From Ascaris suum (Eukaryota > Nematoda > Chromadorea > Rhabditida > Ascarididae): a DNA stretch of 64,000 nucleotides. The notes under the pieces are model-generated. The model was not told the origin of the DNA and did not search any database. It was given only the letters and a program-made list of their open reading frames with translations. Both the position numbers and the translations under genes were made by a program. Positions 1-11,504 of the stretch are shown here, piece by piece (positions within the stretch are counted from its first letter, which is position 1; each line of letters starts with the position of its first letter). The DNA is taken from positions 4,644,001-4,708,000 of the forward strand of contig CM024183.1 in NCBI GenBank assembly GCA_013433145.1, written 5' to 3'.

Positions 1-205
1 GAATGAAAGCCACTGTAACAAACGCCGACATCAAAAGCATCTCGAATCAGTGTTCATCAGAGATTACTATCAGTGCCGTCAGATGGCAACATTTTTCAGA
101 GAATTGCTTGCTTCGTACTTATTTGAATTCGTTTTCACTTATCACTGATATCTCGGATTCTGATAATTACATGATTAAAGGGCACCTTTATTTGGTCTGT
201 TTCAG

Positions 206-366
206 AGTATTGAAGCAAATTCTATCGTGTGGTTTAGAGATGTTCGGTGGGGATCATTCGTTGCAGACAGCTGCCGAAATTTCACAGCTAAGACCTGCAT
301 CGGAACTTTATATGTCTAAAGTGAAGAGCACATTGAAACAGATTGTTCGCGATTGGAGCGCTGAAG
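206..366 (+). CDS. CARNMT1: CARNMT1 exon a (N-terminal helical part)
   Basis: Acceptor TTTCAG at 200-205; donor GTGAGC after 366. The first base completes a codon begun upstream, so the gene continues to the left. It encodes the region ending KSTLKQIVRDWSAEG, matching the human segment just before the SAM-binding fold. A stretch near 40-110 in frame 1 (QRLLSVPSDG) weakly resembles the preceding human segment, but no splice sites fit it. Confidence 0.88.
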
Positions 367-3300
367 GTGAGCCGGCTTGGAATTGAGGAGCGGGATTTCG
401 GGGAAATCAACAACCAGAAAAATTGGAGGCAGCTTTCACAACTTCATAATTGTGCAAAAAAACCACTAGCAAAATTGATGAACTAGAAGAACGGTTAGTG
501 AGATGATTTCAAGCAGCCGCTTGGACGCTTCGTTATTGACAAATACAAGCCGCTAACGATGTCTGCAGTCGTTAGTGGTTTGTATGTTTGCATCGATTCA
601 AAAGGTTTGCTGAGTGCATTCGGGAATGGAAATTCAATTGGTAGGAAGATAGTTATATTGGAGAAAAGGGAAGGGCTCGAGCACAACTATCAATTATATT
701 GACCATGCTTTCAGGAATAAATGAGAGGACGTTGTGTTATAATATTGTGCTGTCAGCAATAAGAGCTCGTTTTCCGGATGTTGAACGACGATGTGATGTG
801 AGTATATTAGTGCCTGGAGCTGGCTTAGGCCGCTTGACTTGGCATCTGGTACTTGACGGATTCTCCGTTCAAGGCAACGAGTTCTCGCTCTTCATGCTCT
901 TCACCTCGAACTTCATTTTGAACAAATGCCAAAAGGTTGCTCTTTCTGCTGTTTTTTGGCCTCATACATTTGAGTGGTCGGGGGGGGGGGGGGGGGGGAA
1001 TGGGGTGAAAGGAAAGCATGGTAATGGATCGTTGAATGAAAGAACGTTTTTGCCATTTGTTGTGGCTTATTTGGTCAGTGGGCATGGATTGGATCCATTG
1101 TTGGAAGTGTGGGTTTTGGTGCATTAGTCAACTGCAGAATTTGAACTTTGGATAGCTGCAGTCCCTGAAGACTGCCTTACGGCAGTTTAAACGTTCGAAG
1201 GGGGATGGATGGGCAATAGGCCACATTTCGATCACTTTTTAGTGGATTTTTAAATAACAACTTAGGTTAATTTTACCACTTGTGAAAACAGTAACGAGTC
1301 TGAATCACCATTAATTTCTTGTAACCGTCTGTGAAGTATTTTAATTAAGATTATCAACCTCGAAGGCAAATTTCGAGCTGGTAATTATAACACTCAAAGG
1401 TCTTATATTTTAGGCGGCAAACGAGGTTTTTTCTATCGTGTATTAGATGCTCCGTCGCGAATCACTAGTACTGTAAAGTGTTCGCAGTAACGACTTCATC
1501 AGAACCTTCTGAGATTTTTTGTTAGTATTGAGATGTTGTGATGGAGCCCGGATTCATTAAACAAGGAGTTTTTCGTTTCAAAAATGGTTCCTATGTAATA
1601 TTTTTTCCGGCAAGTTGGAGAATGCTCAACACTGCAGGTAAAGAGTGTGTTCTTCATTGTTGGTCATTGTATTTTTGAGCAGCAAATTTCAGGAGAACGA
1701 ATTTACTATTTACCCATATGTGCTGGACACATGTAACAATTGGACCTACGAAGATCAAATAAGGCCTGTGCAATTTCCGGATTTATGTCCTGCGACGGCT
1801 TCCTCAACGGTTGGTGCTTTATGTGTTGTGCTGCATAAGATATAGTGAATGATAACTTGCACTGCAAACTAACCATAGTTGCCACTGGTTTTTTTTCTTT
1901 TGCAAAATGTGTTAGTAAACAGTATAATGCGAGGGAATTATTTCATTTCGAGGTGCATAGGGAAGCACTGTGAGGAAGGGTGAAAGTGGAGGGTGAAGGG
2001 AAGTGAATTTCGGGGAGATACTCTATGGCAAAAGCATGAAATTCACTTCGTCAATTGTCATGTTTCATCAGAGTTTTGTCTGTCATATGTCATATTACTT
2101 AGATTTTGTCTCATACTTGGGCAGGTTTTTACCTCTGCATTATTTTAGGCAAGTTTTTTCGGAGGGAGGGGGGAGGGAGATAACTCCCGGCCATTGACCC
2201 ACTTTGCCCTAAAAATGCCTCTGCTCCATCGAATGTCTCTAATTACATATTGAAATTGAGTGATGCTTTTTTTCTAATCGGCAGTCACGCATTTTCAGCA
2301 TTCTATTTTTCGTAAACCTTCAGTTCACAGAAGTGATGAATTGTCCCGCGGGCAGGTAGAGGGTGAAAAGGGAATAAAACGTATGGTTTGTATTCAGTGA
2401 TGCAGCTCCAAGAGATATGTTCATGAATTTTAGTGGTTTTTCGCTCTCATATCGTAATGTCCATTTGTCGCAGTTGCATTACGAGTGAAGTTCTGTGCAG
2501 TTTGTTTCTGAGTTGCTATTTGTGAGTGTGGAGAAAGGGAATTTTGCATGAAAATTCTTTTGGAAGCACTGTGATGCTTCTGAAAAAGAGCTGCTTTCTT
2601 CTCGAGCCTGTAACTGTAACTTTTCATTGCTCAGAATGGAAATACGTACAGGTAAGAAGAAAGGAGAGAGAAGGTAACGTTACAATTGCATTTCAGAGAG
2701 CAAATACGTTTTCGATGTGTGCAGGTGATTTCCTTCAAACAACGAACGGAGACGATGAATGCTGGTCTGTGGTGGTCACTGTCTTCTTCATCGATACTGC
2801 CACCAATCTAATGAACTATATTGACACCATACACAGGTCTGTTGAGTTCCTTTATTACCGTTGAGACGTCTTAAAATACTTCCAACAGTCTTCGATTTAT
2901 CGATAAACTTTTGTATAGGTTATAATTCAGTAGCATTTGTTGTGGATCGATTGTTCTATATAAGCGAAGGGGCATTGTCATGTTCTTTCTCAGCATTCAT
3001 TCCTCGTGGTGATGTAACTTTTCTTGTCCAATGAAAATTTTGATGGCATCATCTTGGATAAAACATTCTTACGCATTTAGGTGGGGGGGGGGGGGGGGGG
3101 AATATTTAACGGTCAGAGGTTTCATTCACGTCTGCATGGTTTCATCACAGTATCTCCTCGAGATAAACTTGTTTATCAAACAATTGCCTTGGTTTGGCTG
3201 ATTGCGATTTTTATAACCTCACTTATTGCTCGACATTGTCCTCCTTCCCTCAAGGATGGAAATGTTTGTCTCCTGCCACTCCTCGAATATAGATAGTCTT

Positions 3301-4830
3301 ATCCTAGTTTTGAAAACTACTCTATCTGCGAGCTCCATTCAAATATATGTGCGTTTCGGAATGCGTGAAAATATATGTGCATTTACAGCCTCTTGAATTT
3401 GTGGCAAATTCAACAGACTTTAAATTAATATGACTTGTTACTATTATTGTTTCACTTATTTTGATAGAGGGCAGCTCAAAGAGCAATATTTATTGGATGC
3501 GGATATGGATGATCGATGGAAGGAGTGAGGGAGGGCGAGTCTGATTCGTGTTCAGGACCGTTTGCCGGGGCGCTCCCTTATGCATTCTTTCAAGCTGCAC
3601 ACTTAAGCTTATCATGTTGCTCGACTTTTAACCACCAAGCATTGTAACGCGAAATGACATTTTTGGAGTTGCTTCGTCATTTCCCACCCAATTTTATCGT
3701 TATTATCAAATTTCAGTCGAAATTTTTGATGAATACGTCGGAAAAAAGGTGCACTTCAGTTTTTAAGATTTAATCTACGTTCTGACCAAAAAAGTCGTTT
3801 TTTTCGCCACCTCCCACTTCCACCCATCATTTCCATTTCTTCCTCCCGTCTTTCGTCTTTCCTGTTCTCTTCCACTTTCTCTTATGATCCCTTCCTGTCT
3901 CATTTCCCTCGCCTGTTCTTCTTTCCCTCTTCCCTTCTTCCATATTGCCTTCACCTTTGCTCACTCATCCTATCTCTCCTCACTTCCTCCTTTCGCTCTT
4001 CCCACCCTTCTTCCTTTCATCTTCATCCTGCTGCGTTCACTTTCTTCTTTTTGACCTCTCTCCTCACCTCCTCACATTTTCCCACCCCCCCCCTCTTTCC
4101 TTCCCCCTTAGCCTTTTTTCTCTTCCCGCCCTCCGTATCCTCTTTCTCTCTCCGCTACTGCACATTCCTCACCTCCTTTACCTTCATTCCGCCCTCATTC
4201 GCCATATGTGAAACAATTGCAAATAAAATAGGAATTGCTGGCTGCTTATCTATCCATCCCATTCATAAGAGGTTACTTCTAGATAACAAATTGAGGTAAT
4301 CGCGTTCATAATGATTGAGGATTCTAAAGAAGGGAGGAGTGTGGATCAACTTTGGTCCTTTGACCTATCACTTCGCTGATATGGACGATGAGGATTCCAT
4401 CGAGCTGCCTTATAGCGAAGTGATCCGGCTGGTTAAAGCGAAAGGCTTCAAGTAAGAGTTATTCTTATTAGCGGATATTTCTTCGCACAGGCAAGGTTCG
4501 ATATGCGCCGGAGCTAATAAAAGAGGCTCCGGTGCTAGAGTCGGATTCCTGTTCACTTATGTTCAAGTTTCATTTATCCTTTGTGTCTTATTTTCATCTT
4601 CCAGTATTATTATGCCCAAATGCATCGAAAAATTTATTTATTTTCAACAATTTTAGCGTTTGTTTTATTTGAATATTCACAAGTCTTATGTTTGTTTCAT
4701 TTATTTAACTTTCAGGATGGAGCGCGACGAACGCAACGATTCCGTCCCTCCAACGTTCTATGCTTGCAATGAGAGATCAATGTTGCGTTATCAGTACAGT
4801 TGCGGTTTCTTCGAGTGTGTAAAACTCTAA
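206..4830 (+). CDS. CARNMT1: Carnosine N-methyltransferase, 3' six exons (5' partial)
   Basis: Exons 206-366, 715-935, 1693-1809, 2697-2836, 4320-4451 and 4716-4830 join in frame (885 coding bases after one carried-over base) to 294 residues plus TAA. The family (N2227/UPF0586) transfers a methyl group from S-adenosylmethionine to the histidine ring of carnosine, giving anserine, and also methylates protein histidines. The product carries family landmarks in order: KSTLKQIVRDWSAEG, the SAM-binding loop ILVPGAGLGRLTW, QGNEFSLFMLFTSNFILN, DQIRPVQFPD, FSMCAGDF, FFIDTATNLMNYIDTI, GGVWINFGPLTYHF and a C-terminal YQYSCGFFECVKL. Human CARNMT1 is about 409 residues, so the N-terminal quarter lies upstream. 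Introns are 348, 757, 887, 1483 and 264 bases. Seen: motifs, phases and splice sites. Inferred: activity. Confidence 0.93.
715..935 (+). CDS. CARNMT1: CARNMT1 exon b, SAM-binding motif I
   Basis: Acceptor TTTCAG at 709-714. The split glycine codon (G from 366 plus GA) restores the frame with the previous exon. Encodes VPGAGLGRL, the glycine-rich methyltransferase loop, then QGNEFSLFMLFTSNF. Donor GTTGCT follows 935 in phase 0. Translation past the donor runs into a poly-G tract, so the splice is needed. Confidence 0.93.
980..998 (+). repeat. Poly-G tract, 19 bases
   Basis: Uninterrupted run of 19 G in the second CARNMT1 intron of the window. Able to form G-quadruplex DNA; run length in an assembly of such a tract is uncertain. 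Confidence 0.95.
1693..1809 (+). CDS. CARNMT1: CARNMT1 exon c
   Basis: Acceptor TTTCAG at 1687-1692, phase 0 at both ends. Encodes the segment ending DQIRPVQFPDLCPATASST, matching the family's conserved DQIRP-FPD block. Confidence 0.9.
2697..2836 (+). CDS. CARNMT1: CARNMT1 exon d
   Basis: Acceptor TTTCAG at 2691-2696; donor GTCTGT after 2836 in phase 2. Encodes FSMCAGDF followed by FFIDTATNLMNYIDTI, the family's substrate-pocket and histidine-methylation block. Confidence 0.92.
3083..3100 (+). repeat. Poly-G tract, 18 bases
   Basis: Uninterrupted run of 18 G in the 1.5-kb CARNMT1 intron 2837-4319. Confidence 0.95.
3785..4205 (+). repeat. Polypyrimidine (C/T) tract of about 420 bases
   Basis: Nearly all bases on the plus strand are C or T, with short recurring units such as TTCC and CCTC. 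It lies inside the last large CARNMT1 intron (2837-4319). Open frames seen through it (Leu/Ser/Pro/Phe-rich) are composition artefacts. Confidence 0.9.
4320..4451 (+). CDS. CARNMT1: CARNMT1 exon e
   Basis: The acceptor is a non-typical TTGAG; I place it there because the single G completes an arginine codon and gives ILKKGGVWINFGPLTYHF, the strongly conserved family block. Donor GTAAGA follows 4451 (phase 2). Confidence 0.88.
4716..4830 (+). CDS. CARNMT1: CARNMT1 terminal exon
   Basis: Acceptor TTTCAG at 4710-4715. Encodes the C-terminus with SMLRYQYSCGFFECVKL and the TAA stop at 4828-4830, ending at the same place as family members. No canonical AATAAA was seen within about 300 bases downstream. 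Confidence 0.9.
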
Positions 4831-7800
4831 TACAAGGTGCATTATGTTTTGTGGAAGACTGTGGGCGAGATTATTATGAAACGTTTCAGACCTGCTGTGT
4901 TGAGGGGGGGGGGGGGGGGAGCTAATGAATAGCGGAAATAATATGGATGTTGCGAATCCGTCATTTGTGAACGTTCTAAGGGATAGATGTCGAGTTACTA
5001 TTGCAACTGAGCTTTTATTTTCTATAAGAATCGGTAGTGAAGAAGAGAAGAGCTTTGAGGAGGGCTGTCGTTTCACAGGGCTATAAACCTGATTTTGAAT
5101 ATAGGAGAGATGCATTCATATTTCGAGAGAGTGAAATGCATTCCATGAGGATGGCACATAGCTTGTTTATTATGACGATATTCCTCTTCGGTGCTGCCAA
5201 AATTAAGCCTTTCAATAATTCATAAGTATGAATGTGTCACCACTTTTTCTTACCTTAATATTTCGATATCCTTTAAATTATTGTACCTGTTATTTGATTT
5301 TCGTCTAAGATTTTTATGAAGTTCACTCGCATAAATATTGCAGCTCGATTATAGGAAATGCATCCTGCAAAAGAATTTCTGAGAAAGGCAATAGAAGAGT
5401 GATTACAGAGAGAAATCAGTAACGCTTTGAAGTTTTCGTGGGGGGCAAAAAAAGTTGCGCTGGCGTTCGGAAAAATATTATAGGAATAAGTTGTGTTTCG
5501 GCGAATTTATTATTTTTTATCGACTGTTAATATTTTTGATGACGTTATTATCGCTCATTGAGAGTACAATGATGTTTTTTCTTTGCTTTGTTCAACGTTT
5601 TGATTTCTATGTGTTTTGAATTCGAAAAGCGTTTTGATTTATAACAGTGTTGAATATTTATTTTATGTGCTGTATTGAGGGACGAGAAGCGGGCGGATAT
5701 ATGATCGATTAGCTGACGGTGATACGAAAATAATTGCGCAATTGAGGGACTATTTTTAGATGAGAGATGATGATCGGTGGTTGTCAAAATATTCGGGAGG
5801 TCCCCGAGCGTCTCATGATTCCAACGGATGTTAACGAATGAAGGGGGTGCTTCGTCATTCGATTCTCGTACAACATTAACCGAGTCCATGTCTGTATGTT
5901 TGTTTCCACCTGAGCAGTTATGAATTTTACCTCAGCACAGGTTGCGTATCGCAGGAAGGTGTTCGCGCCGTATGCCGTATCGCGTGGTGATGATCGATGT
6001 TATACTTAAAGATATATGAGTGTGTTGACTGATACTGGCGATACTGCTATTTTCTTCCAGTGAGTGATTCAGTAAGGAAATGTGATGTTCATTGAGGACG
6101 ACTTTGATGAGTCAGAATGATGTGTTGGTGGACGGAGAGACTTTATTTTTATGTAGGCCACTTTTGCACGTTTTAAGCATCGCCCAATAGAAGCATTACC
6201 ATCCAATGAAATGATCTGAACCGCAAAGGTTCTGTCCACTGGAATTTGTTGTTCTGCCTTCTCGAAGAATCCCTCCTTTTTATTGTGTTATCTTGTTTTG
6301 TTTTTGAAGTTTTCTGAATAAACGATAACTCATTTCAAGTTTTATGAGCTTACTGGTTTGTTGAAACATAGCCATGATATGGTTTTATATCGTTGGAATA
6401 CTTATGAGTATAATAATATCGGCTGTCTTTTCGTGATTTGTCTTCTCTTGTTTCATAGCAATATCCCATTTCGTTGTATCGTGCGGGAAACTATTTTGAA
6501 GAAAGTTGTGTGAAGTTGATATGCATGGGGGAATAGTTCTAAAATTTGAAGATTTGAAGTTGAGTTCCTTTTCTCTAATAATTTACATCAGCCAATGAGT
6601 CTTTGAATTATATGCAGTTAGGAATTGCACCACAAAAACCGTGTCATTCGCTGCTGTTTTATTTTGATTTCAATTAAGTGGGATCTGCACGTCTGCTGGA
6701 TCGACGTTGTTAAGCTGATAGGGAGTTTCATGATATAAGAATATCGATCCATTATAAAGCACAATTTCAGTGCGGATTATTGAGCGCAATGCTGTACCTT
6801 CTTCATCGGGCTAGTTTGGGGGTAAGGGGATGGCGTTGCTGGTCATACGTGGATAAATATTATCAGCGGTCGACACCATTGTGGAACGCAGTGACCACTA
6901 TCATGAAGTCATTACACGAAACAGAATTGTTCAGGTGTTGAGTAGTGGAATTTCTCCTATTGCAAGGGACTTTGCTTGATGTGCTGAATGATTATGGCAG
7001 AGAGACGATCGTGAAATCGCGATTCGTTAAAACACCTAACATAGGTGTGCGAGTTTTCGCAAGGATATGCGAACGAAGGAGCGAGTCGCCGTGTGCGCGG
7101 CATTATGGCAGCAGCGAATTCGCTGTAAAGCAAAAAACGGAGAATAATGTCGGTTGTGGATTTTGTGGGTATTCATTGAAGAGATATGAAGGGAATCGAA
7201 ATGACGACCACCTCGCCTCCATGTTTAAAGCAAATGCGCATCCTTGTGTGATCTTAATGGTGCTGCGGAGATCGCTTCGTTCGTATCGTCTTTGCGACGG
7301 GTGAATGTGAGCAGTGAGGTATTTAGAGCAGTCATCAAGCACATCTGAGTCGGATCTGAGAATCATCTGGCACTTCCATCACAGGTCGATCACTTCAAAT
7401 TCTCATTGCGTGATTGTCTCCATTAAAAGGTTACATTGGGCGCTAATGCGAAGTATTTCAGAAGCCAACCACTGCCTCAGATGGACGTCAATAATGAGTG
7501 GTGTTCACGCCCTAGATGACATCCCGTGCAAAGAAACCAATGTGAGTTCATCATAATTGCAAGTTTTGGTACCACATGATGGACCTTTTGTGCTGAGTGC
7601 TCTGCATGACACCATCGGATGTACGATATCCGCGTATTTGCCTGCAGGGTCAAGTAACGTTGCACACGTATAGCAACCCAGACAACAGAAGCTTTGTGTG
7701 TGAAAGCAGCTTTTGCCATTGTGGAATTGCAGTGCTTCTGGAAGTAATGTTATCGCGATTAGCTGTACAGTTTATAGATGCGCTGAAAATGTTCCTGGAT

Positions 7801-10306
7801 TGTAGCATTCCGACGTTTTCCTATAATTGTGGATGAGCTGAGTATGAATAATCTAGAATTTTCATGGGAATGTAAGTAAACAAATGTATAAATAGGAAAT
7901 AAATCGAGGTATAGCACCTCATAAAGGTGTTGTTGCCGTTTTACATTCCAGAATCGATATACTGACTGATAATGATGGAAGTAGAGGGACATAGTTTATA
8001 GCTTAGGATTATCGTTGTAAAGCTTTCATTAATTGTACAAGCAGTCCATGGCAATTAAAGATTTTGCTCGTAATCATTTCGTTACGAGCTTTCCAACGAT
8101 TTCTTTCTTCGACCAATGGCCGTATTTCAATGTCAGGTCGTACTAGGCTTCAATTCCATCATAGCTGTATGAACACTTGACACTTGTCCTAGTAAAGTAG
8201 TTTGTGTTCACACGATTGGTGATTGAGGATGATTCATATCAATCCGTGGGGCACTTTTATGGATCACTTCTGTACGCTAGTAACCTAACCGTGACGTGGC
8301 GAGATGTTTTCTTGCTTACTGAGGAAGATCGTTAATCCTGTTGTTTACTGAAGAATTGGTCCGAATGTGTGTCCCAATGTGCATCATCACAGGTCGCTAC
8401 TGGTCACTCAAGTACCTTTATTTGCGTGGTCCGGCCACGTTGCTTTTGTCTCCAACTTTGAAGCCTCCTGGAAACAGAAATACAAGTTTTACGGATGTAA
8501 TATGCATGTAGGATGTAATTTGGGATTCAATGCGCAGCACCGGCAATTGTCGGCTTGTGTGCTATGAGAAGGAAACTTCCTAGTTGAGAGAGTACTTTAG
8601 CCTTCCTATGGCTGTCAACGATATGCACACGCATGGATTCGCTAATGAAAGCATTATTAAAAGGAAATTGGGGTGTTATTTCTATGGAGGTGTTTTTGCA
8701 TGGTCTGAGGTTTTACATGGTTACCTCATGCAATTTTAATGCCTCATTGCTATTTAACTGGTGGAAAAGTATCGTGGAAGGGCGTTATTGTTCGTGAGAA
8801 AAGTGCTATGCCATCTTCAAATATTGAAGATAATGCCAACGTATTTTTGCATATGCGCACAGCACTGAACTTTGCTATCAACGCGTCTCCATATCCGTGT
8901 TGGATACAGCTGACCTTCGAGGTAGGACAAATGAAGCAAAACGGTTATGTGCCGTAGCAGTTCTCACGGTTACAGGTAGATTAATTTGAATAGTTAATGA
9001 AGCGTCCCAACTTTCTGTTTACATGATGGATTTTGTTAATTGAAGCGTTGTTTGTTCATTTTTAAGGCGACCGCAGCCGATAACGACGCTTTTGGGAAAT
9101 ATATCTGCCTCGAAGGGTTCGTCTTTTAATTTTTTAAAATCGTTTATTTATTTATTTATTTATTTTTTTGATGCATTTTGACGTTTATTGACTGCATTCT
9201 TTGTTGAAAAGAGATCTGCGTTGAATAGTTTACTGTGATGTGCAGCTTAACGCATATCCGGTTTACTCTGTTCGACTTTTTCCCACGAGGTGAAATATCC
9301 ATCAAATTTGCATATTGAAATTCGCCGATAGGTTGGATCAATCTTCTCTAAAGTACAGCATGAGGCACGTTGACAGGCTGCGCTTTTTTTTCATTTTTCG
9401 AGTTTCCTTCATCTGTTTACTGTGTTAGTATTCTCTGACAAATTCTCTTCAATAGACGGAGGAGGAGGATGATACAAATGAATGAAACACGAGCACTAGG
9501 GCGCTTTCAATTGCCTCAAAAATGTGCTATTAATTTTGTGCACTCTTTTTGTAACGGTCATTCGTGAATGAAAGTTTGTTGGAAATGGTGTGCGTGTGAG
9601 TATCTCGCACCCTTCAACATTTGCTTTCAAAAAATGTAGGCAATCGCCTGGTTCTTTGTGAGAAAACCTCAGTTACCTGCGTTAGCTTACCTTCTCACCT
9701 GACACGCTTTTCCGCTCATCGCTTCCTATGTGCTTTTGCAACTTTCGACTCGCATTTTAAATACTCTAGCCAGGATTTGAAATTAGCACGTGAGGTCGAA
9801 GGAGAGGATCCCACAAAATTCTTATACCGACAGGTATGCAGGCATCCTATGATGTGATGTTCTGTTTTGGGAAGTGTTAGTCATACCGATTGCTTCCTGA
9901 AAAAGAAAAACAAGTTGCATGAGTTTTGAATAGAGTCGCTCTTCTGCTTCAGGACCTTAGCATAGGTATTAGGTCACTACGCGGTGTGCTGCATGTTGTC
10001 GCATCGCCTGAAGGGAAATCCGTTTTTTTCGTCTGAAGGATTTTTATTGGATGTAACCTCAGTTTTATGGGAACTTAGGGTCTCCTTAAACTCTTTCCAT
10101 ATAAGATTCCACCTTCGTTTTTGCTTTCATGGGTGCACATCTAACCACTGATCTCTCTCGGTCTTTTTTCTAGCTGTACTGAAAAAATTTTTGCATATCA
10201 TTCGAGATGTTATCTCTGGGGACATATTCGCATTGTGCATGAGGATATTTCGGTTTCTTACTCATGCTAATATCCAGCCATAGTCTGTGGGTCTATCTTG
10301 ACCGAG
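4831..10306. other. Intergenic stretch / 5' region of WDR59, no recognised gene
   Basis: Several plus-strand open frames exist (6945-7304, 7597-7836, 8739-8957, 9621-9857) but none matches a family I recognise or joins in phase to neighbours. The WDR59 start codon and the exon for its first about 35 residues (family motif around TAMSVD) should lie here but could not be located. A TTTA tetranucleotide run sits near 9143-9165. Confidence 0.5.
4904..4919 (+). repeat. Poly-G tract, 16 bases
   Basis: Uninterrupted run of 16 G, about 75 bases past the CARNMT1 stop codon, so possibly within its 3' UTR. Confidence 0.95.
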
Positions 10307-11504
10307 TCTGTGGTTTAGTTCACGATGCTTAACCGTTATCGATGCGGAGAAGTACGGCACAACACCGCTCAGTGTGAAGACAACTCGACACGAAGTGAGC
10401 ATTCTCAGATGGCAAAAGCTGAACGCTGCAGAGGGGCGACTCATCGCATCGGTGGTATCTCACTCGTTATTCATAATAATCCAAGAACTCGTTTTATTCG
10501 TCCTCATTTTTCATGCATTGCACTCCTTCTTTTGGCTCTTCATCCGCTCCTCTCACTTCTTGCCTTTAAAGATTGTGAAATTCTATATTTCCTTTGGGTT
10601 GGAGATTACCTTCAAGCTTAGGTCGTATAACACCTTCTTGTTTGCAAAATTGAGGTGGAATTGTCTATTTTCTCAAACGGCGTTCTTTTAGCGAGGGATT
10701 TTTGCAGTCTGGAAAACTTTTAAACCTTCTGCGGTCTGTGTGATGTCGATAAGAGGGTATGCTGAGGTCGAAAAGATCATGCGTTTGACTCCATCGCAGC
10801 ACGTATTCAGTGTTGGCGTGAAGTCTAGCTTTTCCACTATTTCGAATCGTTGAGAACAGTTTGATGAGATTTCGGTAAGTGTGGTATATTTCAGTGTGGA
10901 CAGTACGTTGACATCCATTCGGTGAGTGTGGAAAGTATCAGCACAGTTAGCACAGTGCGTGTTCATCCACTCAACGTTACCGACATCGACTGGTGTGCCC
11001 ATGATGCGAACTCGTTTGTGAGTTTATTGAATTACGTTGAAATTGCTTTTGATGCTGATATTTGAGAAGTACGTTCGTGGGGATGATAAAATTATTGTTG
11101 AGGTGTATCGTTTTATTCGCAACGAATATGATTTGCCTCGTTTAGAAATAGCTGATTACGATTAAGTGGATTTATAAGTCGCCGTTGACGAGAGGATTGG
11201 GAAAATGCGAGATGCAAAAGAAGACATGAACCGTGATCCTTTGACCGTTAAACGAGAGCTTTTATCCTGTGCAGTATCGCTGCAAAATGCATAAAATAAA
11301 ATATTTGCTGCGGTATCTGATCAAACTTTTAAGGTGACAAGTTCAATCGATGATGCGATTAACGTGTGGGATGTACGCGATTTGCGTCGACCGAGTGCCC
11401 AATTGCATGTGGTGGCGGGCGCAGAACAAGCCAAATGGGCACCACATGCACAGCACTATCTGTGTACATCGCATGGCACCGATATACGACTGTGGGATAT
11501 CCGG
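10307..11504 (+). CDS. WDR59: WDR59 exons: first WD40 blades
   Basis: Exons ~10307-10454, 10895-11017 and 11334-11504. The first gives LTVIDAEKYG then HEVSILRWQK and IASV, matching human VNLDAP...WDIGAVQWNP...AASS. The second gives QYVDIHSVSV and NVTDIDWCAHDANSF. The third gives VTSSIDDAINVWDVRD, QAKWAPH and CTSHGTDIRLWDIR, a typical blade. All junctions are phase 0. The left edge of the first exon is uncertain because a TGA at 10299 closes the frame; acceptors near 10306 or 10318 are possible. Confidence 0.87.

Noticed and set aside
1..205. Possible earlier CARNMT1 exon near 40-110
   Set aside because: Only about ten residues resemble the human protein, and no donor gives the phase required by the exon at 206.
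825..1124. Minus-strand frame of 99 codons with a proline run
   Set aside because: It is the antisense shadow of the CARNMT1 SAM-binding exon plus the poly-G tract.
3945..4299. Two overlapping Leu/Ser/Pro/Phe-rich open frames
   Set aside because: They arise from the C/T-only tract in a CARNMT1 intron; pyrimidine-only codons contain no stop.
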